From: Bacteroidales bacterium | GTDB taxonomy: Bacteria > Bacteroidota > Bacteroidia > Bacteroidales > VadinHA17 | Direction: 5' to 3' | DNA: 6,556 nt | NCBI GenBank assembly: GCA_003518245.1 | Contig: DOZA01000264.1 | Coordinates: forward strand, 1,876 to 8,431 | Shown: piece after piece, positions 5,534-6,556 of the stretch | How positions within the stretch are numbered: position 1 is the stretch's first letter | Layout of the letters: every line of letters begins with the position of its first letter | Notes under the pieces: generated by a model | Told to the model about the DNA's origin: nothing | Seen by the model: only the letters and a program-made list of their open reading frames with translations | Database searches by the model: none | Made by a program: the position numbers and the translations under genes

Positions 5534-6544
5534 ATGAAAAGGAAATTTACATTTTACTTTACCATTACAGCTATTATACTAATAATTGGCGGTAGCAACT
5601 GCTCCAGGAAACAAAAAAACGAGATAAATTACGAATCTGGTGTTTTCCCTGAAGAAATATTTAATCTTGAAGGTATAAATTCGGAATATGATGATTACAA
5701 CGTAACATTACCTCAGATAGCAGGTGAATTACCTCTCACTTTTTCAAGCAACAGGAACAGTCAGGGCTCCGAGTTCGATATCGTCAATGGTTATATTTTC
5801 TTTGCATTCAGCCAGGTGAATGCTGAATTTACTGTTGAGAGTTATATAATTAATGAAAATTTTTATCAGACACTCGAAGACAAAGTAAACACGGGCAGGG
5901 ATGAACTGGGTCCTTACAGATTTTTCAATGGGAATAATGGCTTGGAATATTTCTTCTGGGCTGAAGAAAATGAGTTGGGAACACTAAATATTAAATATCT
6001 CAATTATTTGCCCTCAAACCCTTACAATTCACTTCTTAAAAGCGAGCCGGCTGAAGTAACTGCCTTGAACAGTTCCTCCAATGATGCCTATATCTGTTTC
6101 GACAAAGACATGACCAAAGCATATTTTACCAGTGACGGTAATGGAAATTTTGATATTGTAGAAACAGTTATTGACAATGTATCAGATTTTGACAGCTGGC
6201 TGGAAGGTGATCCGGCAATTATTAATTTAACAGACAGTATTAACAGTGATTACAATGATAAATGTCCCTTTATCAGGGATAATATCATGATATTCACTTC
6301 AGATCGTCCCGGCGGATTAGGAGGTTTTGATCTTTATTATTCTATCTTCAGTAACGGTAAATGGAGCAGTCCCAATAATATGGGTCCTGATATTAATACC
6401 GAGCATAATGAATACAGGCCACTTATAGGCAGCTGCCCGGGTTACAGTAATAAATTCCTGTTATTTTCATCTGACCGTCCCTCAGGGCTTGGTGGTTATG
6501 ATCTTTATTTCACAGGCTTAGATATAACCAAGCTACTTAATTAA
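5534..6544 (+). CDS. PD40 (WD40-like) repeat putative lipoprotein
   Basis: The 336-residue protein begins with a basic n-region (MKRK) and a hydrophobic stretch to residue 20, then GGSNC with Cys23. This reads as a lipoprotein signal, although Asn at -1 is atypical. The next residues are SRKQKN, not the acidic S-D/E-rich tag that sends Bacteroidota lipoproteins to the cell surface, so a periplasm-facing anchor is likely. At least four PD40-like strands are visible: TFSSNRNSQGSEFDI at 69-83, YFTSDGNGNFDIVE at 197-210, FTSDRPGGLGGFDLYYS at 254-270 and FSSDRPSGLGGYDLYFT at 311-327, suggesting a beta-propeller. Such repeats often occur with OmpA or TPR domains in Bacteroidota envelope and type IX secretion proteins (PorE-like), but neither domain is present here. 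Function unknown. The gene is complete, with TAA at 6542-6544. Confidence 0.85.
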   Translation: MKRKFTFYFTITAIILIIGGSNCSRKQKNEINYESGVFPEEIFNLEGINSEYDDYNVTLPQIAGELPLTFSSNRNSQGSEFDIVNGYIFFAFSQVNAEFTVESYIINENFYQTLEDKVNTGRDELGPYRFFNGNNGLEYFFWAEENELGTLNIKYLNYLPSNPYNSLLKSEPAEVTALNSSSNDAYICFDKDMTKAYFTSDGNGNFDIVETVIDNVSDFDSWLEGDPAIINLTDSINSDYNDKCPFIRDNIMIFTSDRPGGLGGFDLYYSIFSNGKWSSPNNMGPDINTEHNEYRPLIGSCPGYSNKFLLFSSDRPSGLGGYDLYFTGLDITKLLN

Positions 6545-6556
6545 AAGAAATCAGTA

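Noticed and set aside
1..6556. CRISPR array, tRNA, rRNA, toxin-antitoxin, phage or defence system
   Set aside because: I saw no spaced identical repeats of CRISPR type, no cloverleaf, and no recognisable protein of these classes on either strand.

Overview
The window looks like chromosomal core DNA from a member of the Bacteroidota, most likely the Bacteroidales/Marinilabiliales side. The reasons are the AT-rich base composition, the general lack of strong Shine-Dalgarno sequences, perfect Bacteroidota-type -7 promoter boxes (TAnnTTTGY) at two gene starts, a TruA that closely resembles Bacteroides TruA, and a PD40 lipoprotein with SDRPGGLGG(F/Y)DLY motifs. The assignment is inferred from gene content; there is no rRNA marker.

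Layout, left to right. (1) Bases 1-264, minus strand: the N-terminal 88 residues of a sodium:solute symporter that runs off the left edge. (2) Bases 265-563: a divergent intergenic region. It holds a GC-rich, hairpin-forming element of about 115 bp, flanked by a 14-bp direct repeat with one mismatch, which looks like an inserted non-coding repeat. (3) truA (tRNA pseudouridine synthase A), plus strand, with no in-frame ATG start. (4) A compact four-gene minus-strand operon that converges on truA with a 5-bp gap. In transcription order it is a large TPR protein, a ComA-type phosphosulfolactate synthase, a DUF368/PopT polyprenyl-phosphate transporter, and aroE (shikimate dehydrogenase). The gene junctions are 4 bp, 6 bp and a 4-bp ATGA overlap. 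(5) Bases 5207-5533: a 327-bp divergent intergenic region rich in structure. It has phased ACAGT repeats, nested inverted repeats, a TTAACA-N6-TGTTAA dyad, an ACCCT repeat tract at roughly 10-bp spacing, and a strong plus-strand intrinsic terminator with no plus-strand gene in front of it. (6) Bases 5534-6544: a complete PD40 beta-propeller-like putative lipoprotein, plus strand.

The operon mixes a central aromatic-pathway enzyme, a lipid-carrier recycling transporter and a sulfonate-forming enzyme with a cytoplasmic TPR scaffold. A joint function is not obvious from sequence. The ComA homologue lacks the other coenzyme M genes nearby, so its product probably serves another purpose. The most unusual non-coding signals are the structured insertion upstream of truA and the orphan terminator with its repeat tract upstream of the lipoprotein gene. 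I see no CRISPR array, tRNA, rRNA, transposase gene, phage gene or recognisable defence system.
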